DNA of 27,920 nt from an uncultured Oscillospiraceae bacterium (GCA_947628975.1 CANRBW010000003.1:1-27920), one strand, 5' to 3'. Shown: positions 8,793 to 16,008, counted from the first letter of the stretch. The notes: generated from the sequence alone by a model not told the origin. Translations and numbers: made by a program.

Positions 8793-9701
8793 ATGGGGAT
8801 CGCCGTGATCGTCGCGCTGGCGCTGGTCTGCGCCGCGCTGGCGGGGTATTTGGCCGTTCTGGACCGGGGCCTGGCCCGGGCCGGACGGCGGCTGGAGGAG
8901 CAGCTGGACGCCCCCTCCGCCCGCCGGCTGGAGCTGCCCTGCCCCAACGCCGCCGCCGAGACGCTCTTGGCGCGGGTCAACGACATTTTGGAGCGCCGCC
9001 AGGCCGAGCGGGACGAGTACCACCGGCTGGAGGAGGACCTGCGCCGCCAGATCGCCGACGTGTCCCACGACCTGCGGACCCCCTTGACCTCCATCCTGGG
9101 CTATTTGCAGCTGTTGGAGGAGGAGGACCTGACCCCCGAACAGCGCCGGGAATACCTGGCGGTGGTCCAGGGCCGGGCCCTGACCCTGCGGACCCTCATC
9201 ACCGCCTTCTACGACCTCTCCCGGCTGGAGGGCGGGACCTGGACGCTGGAGCGGGAGCGACTGGACCTGGCGCGGCTGGTCCAGGACCAGCTGGCCTCGG
9301 CCTACGAGACGCTGGAGCGGGCGGGGCTGGCCCCCACGGTGGAGGTCCAGCCCGGTCTGCCCCCGGTGTGGGGGGACCGGAAGGCCACGGTCCGGGTGGT
9401 GACCAATCTGCTGACCAACGCCCTGGCCCACGGCGCGCCGCCCCTGGTCGTCCGCCTGTGCCGGGAGGGGCGGGGGGCCGCCCTTCAGGTGACCAACGCC
9501 GCCCCCCGCATGACCGGGGAGGAGGCCCGCCGCGTCTTTGAGCGGTTCTACACCGCCGACCCCGCCCGGAGCGGTCCCAGCACCGGCCTGGGCCTGGCCA
9601 TCGTCCAGGCGCTGATGGAGCGCATGGGGGGCTCCGCCTCGGCGCGGCTGGAGGGCGGGCTGTTCACCGTCCAGGTCGCCTGGCCGGGGGCGGGGGCTTG
9701 A
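8793..9701 (+). CDS. Short sensor histidine kinase without an extracellular sensor domain
   Basis: Membrane histidine kinase of 302 residues. A single hydrophobic helix (residues 3-24) is followed by a coiled linker and a HisKA domain with phospho-acceptor His92 in VSHDLRTPLTSILGY, then a HATPase domain with N box TNLLTNALAHG, FERFYTAD and STGLGLAIV. There is no periplasmic loop, so the stimulus must be felt in or at the membrane or through the transporter. It follows the permease by 13 bp with GAGGAGG in front of the ATG. Together with the regulator at 6295-6999 it most likely forms the pair that controls the transporter. The stop codon overlaps the -35 of the next promoter. Confidence 0.9.
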   Translation: MGIAVIVALALVCAALAGYLAVLDRGLARAGRRLEEQLDAPSARRLELPCPNAAAETLLARVNDILERRQAERDEYHRLEEDLRRQIADVSHDLRTPLTSILGYLQLLEEEDLTPEQRREYLAVVQGRALTLRTLITAFYDLSRLEGGTWTLERERLDLARLVQDQLASAYETLERAGLAPTVEVQPGLPPVWGDRKATVRVVTNLLTNALAHGAPPLVVRLCREGRGAALQVTNAAPRMTGEEARRVFERFYTADPARSGPSTGLGLAIVQALMERMGGSASARLEGGLFTVQVAWPGAGA

Positions 9702-9726
9702 CCGGGCGGGGAAAGGGTGGTATAAT
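9698..9726 (+). promoter_or_regulatory. Sigma-A promoter of the TPP-riboswitch transcript
   Basis: TTGACC (9698-9703), 17 bp, perfect TATAAT (9721-9726). The -35 overlaps the stop codon of the kinase gene. Start of transcription near 9733. Confidence 0.85.
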
Positions 9727-9753
9727 CCCCCTTGACCGCAGCTCAACACAATC

Positions 9754-9848
9754 ACAGGGGCGCTGGGCGCAAGCCCGGCTGAGATGCGAGGCGTAGCGCC
9801 GCCTCCTGTCCCTCTCAAGCTGATCCGGGTAATGCCGGCGTAGCGAGT
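9754..9848 (+). promoter_or_regulatory. TPP riboswitch (thi box) aptamer
   Basis: The two conserved arms are plain: AGGGGCGCTGGGCGC and GGCTGAGATG (CTGAGA at 9779-9784), followed by CCCTCTCAAGCTGATC, GGGTAATGCC and GGCGTAGCGAG. The closing helix pairs CAGGGGC-type bases with the 3' side, as in Rfam-type TPP aptamers. Family knowledge: thiamine pyrophosphate binding turns the downstream gene off. The downstream thiamine transporter gene agrees with the ligand. Confidence 0.95.
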
Positions 9849-9861
9849 GTTTCGACGTATC

Positions 9862-9922
9862 GTCGTTCCTTGTACCGCGCCTGCCTGCATGAGCCGCGGT
9901 ACATTTTTTTAGGAGGAACGAC
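9862..9922 (+). terminator. Riboswitch expression platform: terminator extended by a Shine-Dalgarno-pairing helix
   Basis: The terminator stem pairs TGTACCGCG (9871-9879) with CGCGGTACA (9895-9903) and is followed by seven T (9904-9910). Just outside it, GTCGTTCCT (9862-9870) is fully complementary to AGGAACGAC (9914-9922), which includes part of the AGGAGG ribosome site of thiT. The outer helix would hide the ribosome site on any transcript that escapes termination. Confidence 0.8.
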
Positions 9923-9925
9923 AAG

Positions 9926-10485
9926 ATGAGAACGACCGACAAAAGTCTGCGCGCGCTGTGTGAGGGAGCGGTCTGTGTGGCCATGAGCCTGGTGCTGAGC
10001 TATCTGGAGCTCAACTTCGCCTGGGCCCAGGGCGGTTCGGTGGACCTGGTGATGGTGCCTTTGATCATCTTCGCCGTCCGCTGGGGCCTGGGCTGGGGCC
10101 TGGGGCCGGGCTGGCATGCGGGGTGCTGAAATACTTTGTGGCCTCCGGCTTTGCCATCGACTGGGTGTCCATCATCCTGGACTACGCCGTGGCCTACGCC
10201 GCGGTGGGCCTGGCCGGGCTCTTCAAGCACAAGGACAAGCAGGTCTGGCTGGCCGCCCTGGTGGGCAGCGTGGCCCGGTTCATCGTCCACTACATCAGCG
10301 GCGTCACCGTGTACGCCCGGTGGATGCCCGAGAAGTTCATGGGCATGAAAATGACCTCCCCCTTCTTCTACTCCCTGATCTACAACGGCGGCTATATGCT
10401 CCCCTGCGCCGTGCTGGCCGTGGTGGTCTGCCTAGCCCTGATGGTGCCGCTGAAGAAGTTTTTGCGGGGGGAGGACCTGCGGTAA
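9926..10485 (+). pseudogene. thiT: Thiamine ECF transporter substrate-binding subunit ThiT, frameshifted
   Basis: ThiT is the membrane S-component that binds thiamine and works with a shared EcfA/EcfT energising module coded elsewhere. Two consecutive frames together make one complete ThiT. The first, from ATG 9926 with AGGAGG upstream, encodes the N-terminal helix and ELNFAWAQGGSVDLVMVPL, then stops at 10128-10130. The second continues from about 10106 with AGLACGVLKYFVASGFAIDW to TAA 10485. Restoring one G in the four-G run at 10102-10105 joins them into 186 residues, the normal family length with about six membrane helices. The site lies in a short direct repeat (CTGGGGCCTGGGCTGGGGCC), which favours slippage or a read error. 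As written, only a 67-residue product would be made. The riboswitch upstream is intact. Confidence 0.88.
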
Positions 10486-10509
10486 ACCAAGACAAAGGAC
10501 GGTGGCGAC

Positions 10510-11316
10510 GTGGGCAAATTCGACGGGGTTTTACTGGTCACCGATTTTGACGACACCTACTTCCCCGAATCCGGCGCTCTCCCGCCGGAGAACCTGGCTG
10601 CGGTGGCGTATTTCAAGGCCGAGGGCGGGATCTTCACCGTGGCCACCGGCCGGGCCTACACCACCTTCGCCCCCAAGCTGCCATCCGCCCCGGTGAACGC
10701 CCCGGTCATCCTCTCCAACGGCGCCCAGCTCTACGACTTCGCCGCCGGGGAGATGCTGGTGGAGCGGACCGTCCCCACCACCGTCGCCGAGGATCTGCTG
10801 GATCTGGTCCGGCGAGTGCCGGAGGTGGGGCTGGAGGCCTATCACGGGGAGGACGCCTACATCTGGAATCCCAACCGCTGGACCTGGTACCATCTGGAGA
10901 AGGCGGGCATCGGGGCCACCGAGTGCCCCATCGCCCAGATGCCCCAGCCCTGGGGCAAGGCCATCCTGCACCAGGAAAACCCCATCCTGCTGCGGGCCCA
11001 GGCCGACCTGCTGGCCCGGCACGGGGACCGGTACGAGGCCATCTTCTCTAACTTCCATATGCTGGAACTCACCGCCAAGGGCGCCACCAAGGGCGGCATG
11101 GTGCTGGAGCTGGCCCGGCGGCTGGGCGTGGCACGGGAACACATCTACTGCGCCGGGGACAACCAAAACGACATTCCCATGCTGGCCGTGGCCGCCGTGG
11201 GCTACGCGCCGGAAAACTGCGCCCAGGCGGTGAAGGACTGGGGCGCGCGGCTCCTCTGCCCCTGTGAGGAGGGCACCATCGCCCAGCTGGTGGAGGAGCT
11301 GGACCGCCGCTACTGA
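10510..11316 (+). CDS. HAD-superfamily (Cof-type) phosphatase
   Basis: Cytoplasmic phosphatase of 268 residues. Motif I is VTDFDDTYF (residues 10-18; nucleophile Asp11 and Asp13), motif II lies in FTVATGRAYTTF (about residues 38-49), motif III Lys in AKGATKGGM and motif IV is CAGDNQNDIPML. A large cap domain sits between motifs II and III, which puts it in the Cof/type IIB group. It starts at GTG 10510, 24 bp after thiT, and shares the riboswitch transcript. A role in thiamine phosphate metabolism is therefore possible, but Cof-type enzymes act on many small phosphates and the substrate cannot be read from sequence. Confidence 0.88.
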   Translation: MGKFDGVLLVTDFDDTYFPESGALPPENLAAVAYFKAEGGIFTVATGRAYTTFAPKLPSAPVNAPVILSNGAQLYDFAAGEMLVERTVPTTVAEDLLDLVRRVPEVGLEAYHGEDAYIWNPNRWTWYHLEKAGIGATECPIAQMPQPWGKAILHQENPILLRAQADLLARHGDRYEAIFSNFHMLELTAKGATKGGMVLELARRLGVAREHIYCAGDNQNDIPMLAVAAVGYAPENCAQAVKDWGARLLCPCEEGTIAQLVEELDRRY

Positions 11317-11410
11317 CCGCGCGGAGGCTGTCAAAGAAGCGGCCGGGCCGCGCGTCTGCGGGCCGAGTTGTCACGCCCTTCGGCGCGAAACGCCGCGAGG
11401 GTTTTGGACA

Positions 11411-11443
11411 AAAGAGGAAGGGGCTCCGCCCCTTCCTCTTTTT
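11411..11443 (+). terminator. Rho-independent terminator after the HAD gene
   Basis: A 14-bp stem (11411-11424 with 11428-11441, loop TCC) runs into TTTTT. It closes the riboswitch-controlled transcript and insulates the protease gene. The core GAAGGGGC-GCCCCTTC resembles the terminator at 286-312. Confidence 0.85.
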
Positions 11444-11467
11444 GGCCGCTGGGGGCGGATCTGCCTC

Positions 11468-11496
11468 TTGCGTCGGAGCGGGTTTTCCGGTACAAT
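11468..11496 (+). promoter_or_regulatory. Promoter of the SLH protease gene
   Basis: TTGCGT (11468-11473), 17 bp, TACAAT (11491-11496), 66 bp before the start codon. Same -35 hexamer as purA and the envelope-gene promoters. Confidence 0.7.
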
Positions 11497-11561
11497 GGAG
11501 GCGGACGGTCCGCTCCGGCCGCGCCGGGGCGCGTATCTCACCGAGGAAATGGGGAGTCGCC

Positions 11562-13184
11562 ATGAGAAAGATCCTTCGCCGCCTGGCCGCCGGGGCGCTG
11601 GGGGCCGCCGTGCTGTGGACGCCGGCGCTGGCCCTGTCCCCCCAGGAGCTGGGGGTGATCCTCACCGAACAGTACGCCGGGGAGATCCCCGCCCAGGTCT
11701 GGGAGCAGACCACGGTGGAGGGGATGCTGGACGCCCTGGGGGACCCCTTCAGCCGCTACTACACCGCCCAGGAGTACGCCGCCTTCCAGGCCGCCGTCAA
11801 CGGCGACGGGACGGGGGAGGGTCCCGCCGCGGTCACCGTCGCCGACGGCCTGGGCCGGATCGACCTGCGCTCCTTCGGGGCGGACACCTACGCCATCCTG
11901 CGCGACGGGGTGGCCGCCGCCGGCGGCGTCCACCACTGGATCGTGGACCTGCGGGGCAACCGGGGCGGCGAGCTCCAGGCCACGGCGGACGCCCTGAGCG
12001 TCTTCACCGGGGGCGGGGAGCTGATCTACCTCCGGGACCGGGCGGACAAGCTCTACTCGGCCAAGAGCGGGTACAGCAAGCTGTGCCTGGACCCGGCCAT
12101 CGTCCTGGTGGACGGGGCCACCGCCTCCGCCGGGGAGCTGTACGCCGCCGGCATCCGGGACCGCCAGCGGGGGCTGCTGATCGGCAGCCGCACCTACGGC
12201 AAGGGGGTGGCCCAGTCCGCCTTTGACGCCTCCCACCCCACCTACGGCGGCGCCTTCGCCGACGGCTCGGCCCTGCTGTTGACCACGGAGAAGGCATTTT
12301 CCGACGCGCTGGTGAGCAACAACATCATGGGCGTGCTGCCCAACCTGGTGGTGGAGGCGGACCAGGCCGAGGGGGTGGCCCGGCTCCTGTGCGCCGACGC
12401 GCCGCGGGAGGACACAGGGGGGTATCTGCGCCTCCACCTGGCCCGGTGGCGGTGGTATGTGGACCTGGCCCACGGGGACCGGGAGGCCCTGCGGGCCCTG
12501 CTGGAGGCCCTGCCGCCCCAGGCGGAGCTGTACCTGGGCGCCGGCGGGCCGGAGGGCTGGACCCCTACCACCCCCCAGGCGGTGGCCCAGGCCCAGGGGC
12601 TGAGCGGGTATACCCCCCGCCGGTTCCCCGACGTGGACGCCTCCCCCTACGCCCAGGCCATCAACGCCCTGCGGACCTACGGCATCCTGAAGGGGGACGA
12701 GGCGGGACAGTTCCGCCCCGCCGACGGGCTGGACCGGGCCTCCCTGTGCGCCCTGCTGGCCCAGGCCATGGACTATCCCCCCAGCGCGGCGGACCCCGCC
12801 TTTGCCGACACCCCCGCCGACGCCTGGTACACCCCCTACATCACCACCCTCCACGCCCTGGGGGTGGTCAACGGCTATGACGACGGGCTCTTCCACCCGG
12901 ACGACCCCATCCCCCACCAGCAGTTCATGGCGATCCTCTCCCGGATCGTGGCCGGGATCAGCGCCAACAGCTACGCCGCCTTCCAGCTGGGACCGGACCA
13001 GGCCGCCCTGGCCGACGGGGACTTCTCCGCCTACGACCCCTGGGCGGTGAAGGGGGCCTGGCTCCTGGACGGGGCGTGGTTCGCCCCCGCCAGGGACATC
13101 GACCCCAACGGGGTGACCACCAGGGAGGAGGCCGCCTACTGCCTGTGGTCCGCCCTGTCCACCCTGGGACTGATCCAGGGCTGA
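11562..13184 (+). CDS. Secreted S41 (C-terminal-processing) protease with SLH domains, no PDZ domain visible
   Basis: Predicted cell-surface serine protease of 540 residues. A signal peptide (residues 1-24, ending PALA) is followed by the N-terminal helical part with DPFSRYYTAQEY, the usual end of the pre-PDZ region. The protein then passes in about 25 residues to GRIDLRSF, which normally lies after the PDZ domain. The catalytic core has DLRGNRGG and the Ser-Lys dyad Ser189 (GATASAGELY) and Lys214 (TYGKG), 25 residues apart as in Tsp/CtpA. Three SLH repeats occupy about residues 350-535 and should bind pyruvylated cell-wall polymer. The start ATG at 11562 has GGGGAG upstream; a longer frame from 11442 lacks a signal sequence. 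It is transcribed alone, between its promoter at 11468 and the hairpin at 13198. Confidence 0.9.
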   Translation: MRKILRRLAAGALGAAVLWTPALALSPQELGVILTEQYAGEIPAQVWEQTTVEGMLDALGDPFSRYYTAQEYAAFQAAVNGDGTGEGPAAVTVADGLGRIDLRSFGADTYAILRDGVAAAGGVHHWIVDLRGNRGGELQATADALSVFTGGGELIYLRDRADKLYSAKSGYSKLCLDPAIVLVDGATASAGELYAAGIRDRQRGLLIGSRTYGKGVAQSAFDASHPTYGGAFADGSALLLTTEKAFSDALVSNNIMGVLPNLVVEADQAEGVARLLCADAPREDTGGYLRLHLARWRWYVDLAHGDREALRALLEALPPQAELYLGAGGPEGWTPTTPQAVAQAQGLSGYTPRRFPDVDASPYAQAINALRTYGILKGDEAGQFRPADGLDRASLCALLAQAMDYPPSAADPAFADTPADAWYTPYITTLHALGVVNGYDDGLFHPDDPIPHQQFMAILSRIVAGISANSYAAFQLGPDQAALADGDFSAYDPWAVKGAWLLDGAWFAPARDIDPNGVTTREEAAYCLWSALSTLGLIQG

Positions 13185-13197
13185 GACCGGGAACGCG

Positions 13198-13232
13198 CAA
13201 AAACGCTCTGGCCCCATGGCCAGAGCGTTTTT
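13198..13232 (+). terminator. Terminator of the SLH protease gene
   Basis: Perfect stem CGCTCTGGCC/GGCCAGAGCG (13204-13213, 13218-13227), loop CCAT, flanked by A5 and T5 so it can work in both directions. Its 3' arm and T run are also the start of the repeat array. Confidence 0.85.
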
Positions 13233-13537
13233 GTGCGGAGAGAACTGCGTCCCTTCAGGACAAGAACGTGTGTGCAAAGAACAGCGTCCCTTCAGGGCAA
13301 GAACGTTTTTGTGCGGAGAGAACAGTGTACCTTCAGGACAAGAACGTGTGCGTAGAGAACCAAGTCCCTTCAGGACAAGAGCGTTTTTGTGCGGAGAGAA
13401 CTGCGTTCCTTCAGAACAAGAACGTGTGCGCAGAGAACCGGGTCCCTTTAGGGCAAGAACGTTTTTGTGCGCAGAAAACCGGGTTACTTCAGAACAAGAA
13501 CGTGTGCGCAGAAGACCGGGTCTCACTTCAGGGCGAG
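13223..13537. repeat. Tandem array of eight monomers as four 78-bp dimers (41 bp + 37 bp)
   Basis: Monomers begin GA(A/G)CG and alternate strictly: 41-bp type with GTTTTTGTGCGGAGAGAAC at 13223, 13301, 13379 and 13457; 37-bp type with GTGTGCG(C/T)AGAGAACC at 13264, 13342, 13420 and 13498. Each contains a core like GTCC-CTTCA-GGAC that can fold into a four-pair hairpin. The period is 78 bp, a multiple of three, so all frames stay open through most of the array, which explains why spurious 26-residue peptide repeats appear on both strands; no ribosome site or start makes a coding role convincing. The first unit begins in the protease terminator and the last runs into the 3' end of the flavin-reductase gene. 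Confidence 0.93.
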
Positions 13538-14086
13538 GCCGTCCCGGAAGGCCTCGCCGACCCGCTGGGACACCCGGTAATAGCCGTGGGTGTAGGGGTC
13601 GAAGGCGATGGCGTCCACCAGGGAGATGTCCACCCGGTCCCCGTCCATGACCCGCTGGTCGGCGGTGACGTTCACCACCTGGCCGATGACCCCCATGCCG
13701 TAGGGGCCGTCCTGATACTCCACGAACCGGCACTCCAGGCAGAGGGGGAGCTGGGTGAGGACGGGGGCGTCCACCGTCTCGGCGCGCTGGGCGGTGAGGC
13801 CGCTCTTCTCCAGCTTGCGGGGCTCCTGGTTGCCGGAGACCACGCCGAAGTAGTCCGCCTGGACCACATGGGCGGCGTCGGCAACGCTGACGGTGAAGGC
13901 CCCGCGGGCCAGGATGTTCTCCACCGTCTTGTGGGACCGGGACAGGTTCAGGGCCACCCGGTCCCGCTCCTGCATGGTGCCCCAGGCGGCGTTCATCACG
14001 TTGACGCTGCCGTCCGCGTTGTAGGTGGCCACCAGCAGCACCGGCATGGGGAAGATCCCCTCTGTGATGTTCAGCTTTTTCCTCAT
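13523..14086 (-). CDS. Flavin reductase-like (flavoredoxin-type) FMN-binding protein
   Basis: Cytoplasmic 187-residue protein of the flavin-reductase-like domain family (split beta-barrel). Typical blocks are the N-terminal PMPVLLVATYNADGSVN, NAAWGTM, NLSRSHKTVENI, FTVSVADAAHV with DYFGVVSG, and LECRF later on. Family members bind FMN and pass electrons or reduce flavins; many anaerobes carry several. The start ATG at 14086 begins at the conserved N-terminus; a longer open frame upstream lacks homologous residues. The stop is at 13523-13525, inside the last unit of the repeat array, so its terminal codons (LALK) and the repeat core CTTCAGGGC are the same DNA. Transcribed leftward from its own promoter at 14135-14163. 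No partner gene indicates the electron acceptor. Confidence 0.9.
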   Translation of the reverse strand: MRKKLNITEGIFPMPVLLVATYNADGSVNVMNAAWGTMQERDRVALNLSRSHKTVENILARGAFTVSVADAAHVVQADYFGVVSGNQEPRKLEKSGLTAQRAETVDAPVLTQLPLCLECRFVEYQDGPYGMGVIGQVVNVTADQRVMDGDRVDISLVDAIAFDPYTHGYYRVSQRVGEAFRDGLALK

Positions 14087-14134
14087 GGCGATCGCCTCGC
14101 TTTCTGAGCTGGGGCGCGCGCGCCCCGCCACCCC

Positions 14135-14163
14135 ATTATAAGCGCCTTTTGGCCAAAACACAA
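14135..14163 (-). promoter_or_regulatory. Promoter of the flavin-reductase-like gene
   Basis: Minus strand: TTGTGT (14158-14163), 17 bp, perfect TATAAT (14135-14140), about 50 bp before the start codon. Confidence 0.7.
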
Positions 14164-14164
14164 G

Positions 14165-14190
14165 TCCCGGCCCCGCCGGGGCGATTTTTT
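14165..14190 (+). terminator. Terminator-like hairpin between divergent genes
   Basis: CCCGGC-CCC-GCCGGG followed by GCGA and seven T on the plus strand. It could stop plus-strand read-through before the envelope operon; no plus-strand gene lies directly upstream, so its use is uncertain. Confidence 0.4.
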
Positions 14191-14202
14191 TACAAAATGC
14201 TG

Positions 14203-14232
14203 TTGCACTTTTCCGCCCTGGGGCGTTATCTG
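14203..14232 (+). promoter_or_regulatory. Candidate promoter of the plus-strand envelope operon
   Basis: TTGCAC (14203-14208) and TATCTG (14227-14232), 18 bp apart. The -10 is weak, but the whole block (TTGC..TTTTCCGC...GGGGCGTTATC) resembles the promoters at 22001-22029 and 23349-23377. Confidence 0.5.
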
Positions 14233-14318
14233 TACGAACGGGTCGCCGGGGGAGCGCTGCCCCCTCCCGCGCCCGGCCCCGTCCGACGGATACCGACATC
14301 GAAGAGGAGGTCCTGACC

Positions 14319-15962
14319 GTGAAAAAGGCGCTATGTTTCCTGCTCCTTGTGGCGCTGGCGCTCTCCAGTGTACCTTTGGCCGCCGCGGAAGCTGACCCGA
14401 CGTCGAGCCAGCCTTCATCGTGGGCGGCCGAGACCGTGGAGGAGGCCATCTCGCTGGGTATCGCACCGGAACGGTCCAAAGTCAACTGGCAGCGGGACTT
14501 GACCCGCGGGGAATTCGCCATGCTTGTGGCCCACTTCCTGGCGGTGCAGTACGGCTACGGCGCCGACACCGGCCTTTGGATGGATGATTTCTGGCAAGAG
14601 GACTTCTTGAACCGGCACCCCCGCCCTGACGGCCAGCCTTTTGTCAAAGAGGATTACTACCCGGAACTGGAGCGATCTACGGACCAACCTGTAAAATGGG
14701 GTCAGATCCTCGCTGAGCGCGTAGACGCCTTTGACGATCTGGAGCCTGGCTACAGCGTCATCTATATCAATTTTGCCTATCTGATAGGAGTTGTAGAGGG
14801 CCGGGGCGACGGGACCTATGACCCGGGCGGGCCCATCACCCGGCAGGAGGCCGCCGCGCTGTTGGCGCGCACCTATCAGGTCTACGCCCAGCTGGACCCG
14901 CCCCAGACCGCCGCCGAGCCCTTCTCCGACAGCGATGAGATCGACCCCTGGGCCCGGGAGAGCGTGGCCGCCATGCAGGGCTGGGGCGTTTTGCTGGGGG
15001 ACGAGAACGGAGCCCTCGACCCCCACGGGCACTACACCTGGGAGCAGGGCGTCGCCACCCTGATGCGGCTCTACCACAATATGCCCGTCAGCCGGTATAA
15101 CGGCACCTTGGCGCCTCTGCTATCCTACGGGGACTTGGTAGAGCGGCTCCGCGACCGAAACAGCAACTGGATGTCCTTGGTGCAGTACGAGGCGGAGACG
15201 GAGATCTGCACCATCCTCTACGTCACCTACGGCGCCGTCATGCACCCGCCGGCGCCCACCATCTTCCTGATCTATCCCGACAGCACCTACAAGCGCATCG
15301 AGCTCGACGGCTGGGTAGAAGATGGCTTCCAACTCAACGAGAACAACACCAAGCTCCTGTTCTCGGACGGGACCTCGCGCATCCTGGACCTTCGCGCCGG
15401 GATCTTCGAGATGGACTACAACGAATGGCTCAAACAGGAGGGCACGGTGGAGGGCTTTGACCACCGCCCCTTTGAGGAACTGCCGCAAGAGCTGCGAGAC
15501 ACGCTGACCTGGGACGGCCAGGTGAGCACCATGGAAGGCTACCACTTCCGTCTGCGCCGCTACGAGGGGCCGGGCATCGTCGTCACCACCACCGAGGTGG
15601 AGGACGAGGCCCTGCGGACCTTCCTGGAGAGCCAGTCCCTCCTCCCCGAGGAGGAGCGGGGGTGCGACCCGGGAGACGTGTGGGAGGAGTACGAGCGGGA
15701 GAAGGACCGGGAGTGGCTTTACTCCGTCACCATCACCGACGACAGCTACGCCACCCTCCTGGGCCTGAAGGTCGGCGACACCGTGGAGGAGGCCGAGGCC
15801 CTGGGCTACCCGCTTCGCCAACGGCTCAACGGGAATGGAGAGGCCACTTTTGGGGACACCTGGGAGCACAGTCTGCGCGTCCTGGTGAAAGACGACGTGG
15901 TGGAAGAATTGTATTTGACCTGGGGCATCGGCCGCTACACCGGGAAGTATTGGGACCTGTAA
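14319..15962 (+). CDS. SLH-domain surface protein with an unrecognised C-terminal region
   Basis: Predicted S-layer-associated protein of 547 residues. Signal peptide 1-23 (MKKALCFLLLVALALSS, cut after AAA). Three SLH-type repeats follow: a divergent one at about 33-80, a clear one at 138-190 (FDD...GVVEGRGDGTYDPGGPITRQEAAALLARTY) and one at 202-255. The remaining 290 residues, from LSYGDLVERL onward, are mixed and acidic, partly beta-rich, and match no family I recognise. GTG at 14319 is the start because GAGGAGG lies eight bases upstream and a signal peptide follows directly. Residues 135-275 are clearly paralogous to the protein at 22084-23238, which faces it across the cluster; the C-terminal regions differ. 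First gene of a likely four-gene operon. Confidence 0.88.
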   Translation: MKKALCFLLLVALALSSVPLAAAEADPTSSQPSSWAAETVEEAISLGIAPERSKVNWQRDLTRGEFAMLVAHFLAVQYGYGADTGLWMDDFWQEDFLNRHPRPDGQPFVKEDYYPELERSTDQPVKWGQILAERVDAFDDLEPGYSVIYINFAYLIGVVEGRGDGTYDPGGPITRQEAAALLARTYQVYAQLDPPQTAAEPFSDSDEIDPWARESVAAMQGWGVLLGDENGALDPHGHYTWEQGVATLMRLYHNMPVSRYNGTLAPLLSYGDLVERLRDRNSNWMSLVQYEAETEICTILYVTYGAVMHPPAPTIFLIYPDSTYKRIELDGWVEDGFQLNENNTKLLFSDGTSRILDLRAGIFEMDYNEWLKQEGTVEGFDHRPFEELPQELRDTLTWDGQVSTMEGYHFRLRRYEGPGIVVTTTEVEDEALRTFLESQSLLPEEERGCDPGDVWEEYEREKDREWLYSVTITDDSYATLLGLKVGDTVEEAEALGYPLRQRLNGNGEATFGDTWEHSLRVLVKDDVVEELYLTWGIGRYTGKYWDL

Positions 15963-16008
15963 GCGGAAAAGGCGGCGCGAGCCCGCGAAAAAGAAAGGAG
16001 AGCATCCT

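Noticed and set aside
10102..10130. Programmed ribosomal frameshift in thiT
   Set aside because: No slippery heptamer or downstream pseudoknot is apparent, and ThiT families are not known to need one; a simple deletion or read error is more likely.
13223..13537. CRISPR array
   Set aside because: The units are tandem and alternate between two related types with no unique spacers, and there are no cas genes.
13216..13650. Long open frames through the repeat array (26-residue peptide repeats on both strands)
   Set aside because: The 78-bp period keeps every frame open; there is no ribosome site or credible start and the frames run antisense into the flavin-reductase gene.
11538..13733. Minus-strand 731-codon frame through the repeats and protease gene
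   Set aside because: Antisense to the S41/SLH gene, and partly made of the repeat-array translation.
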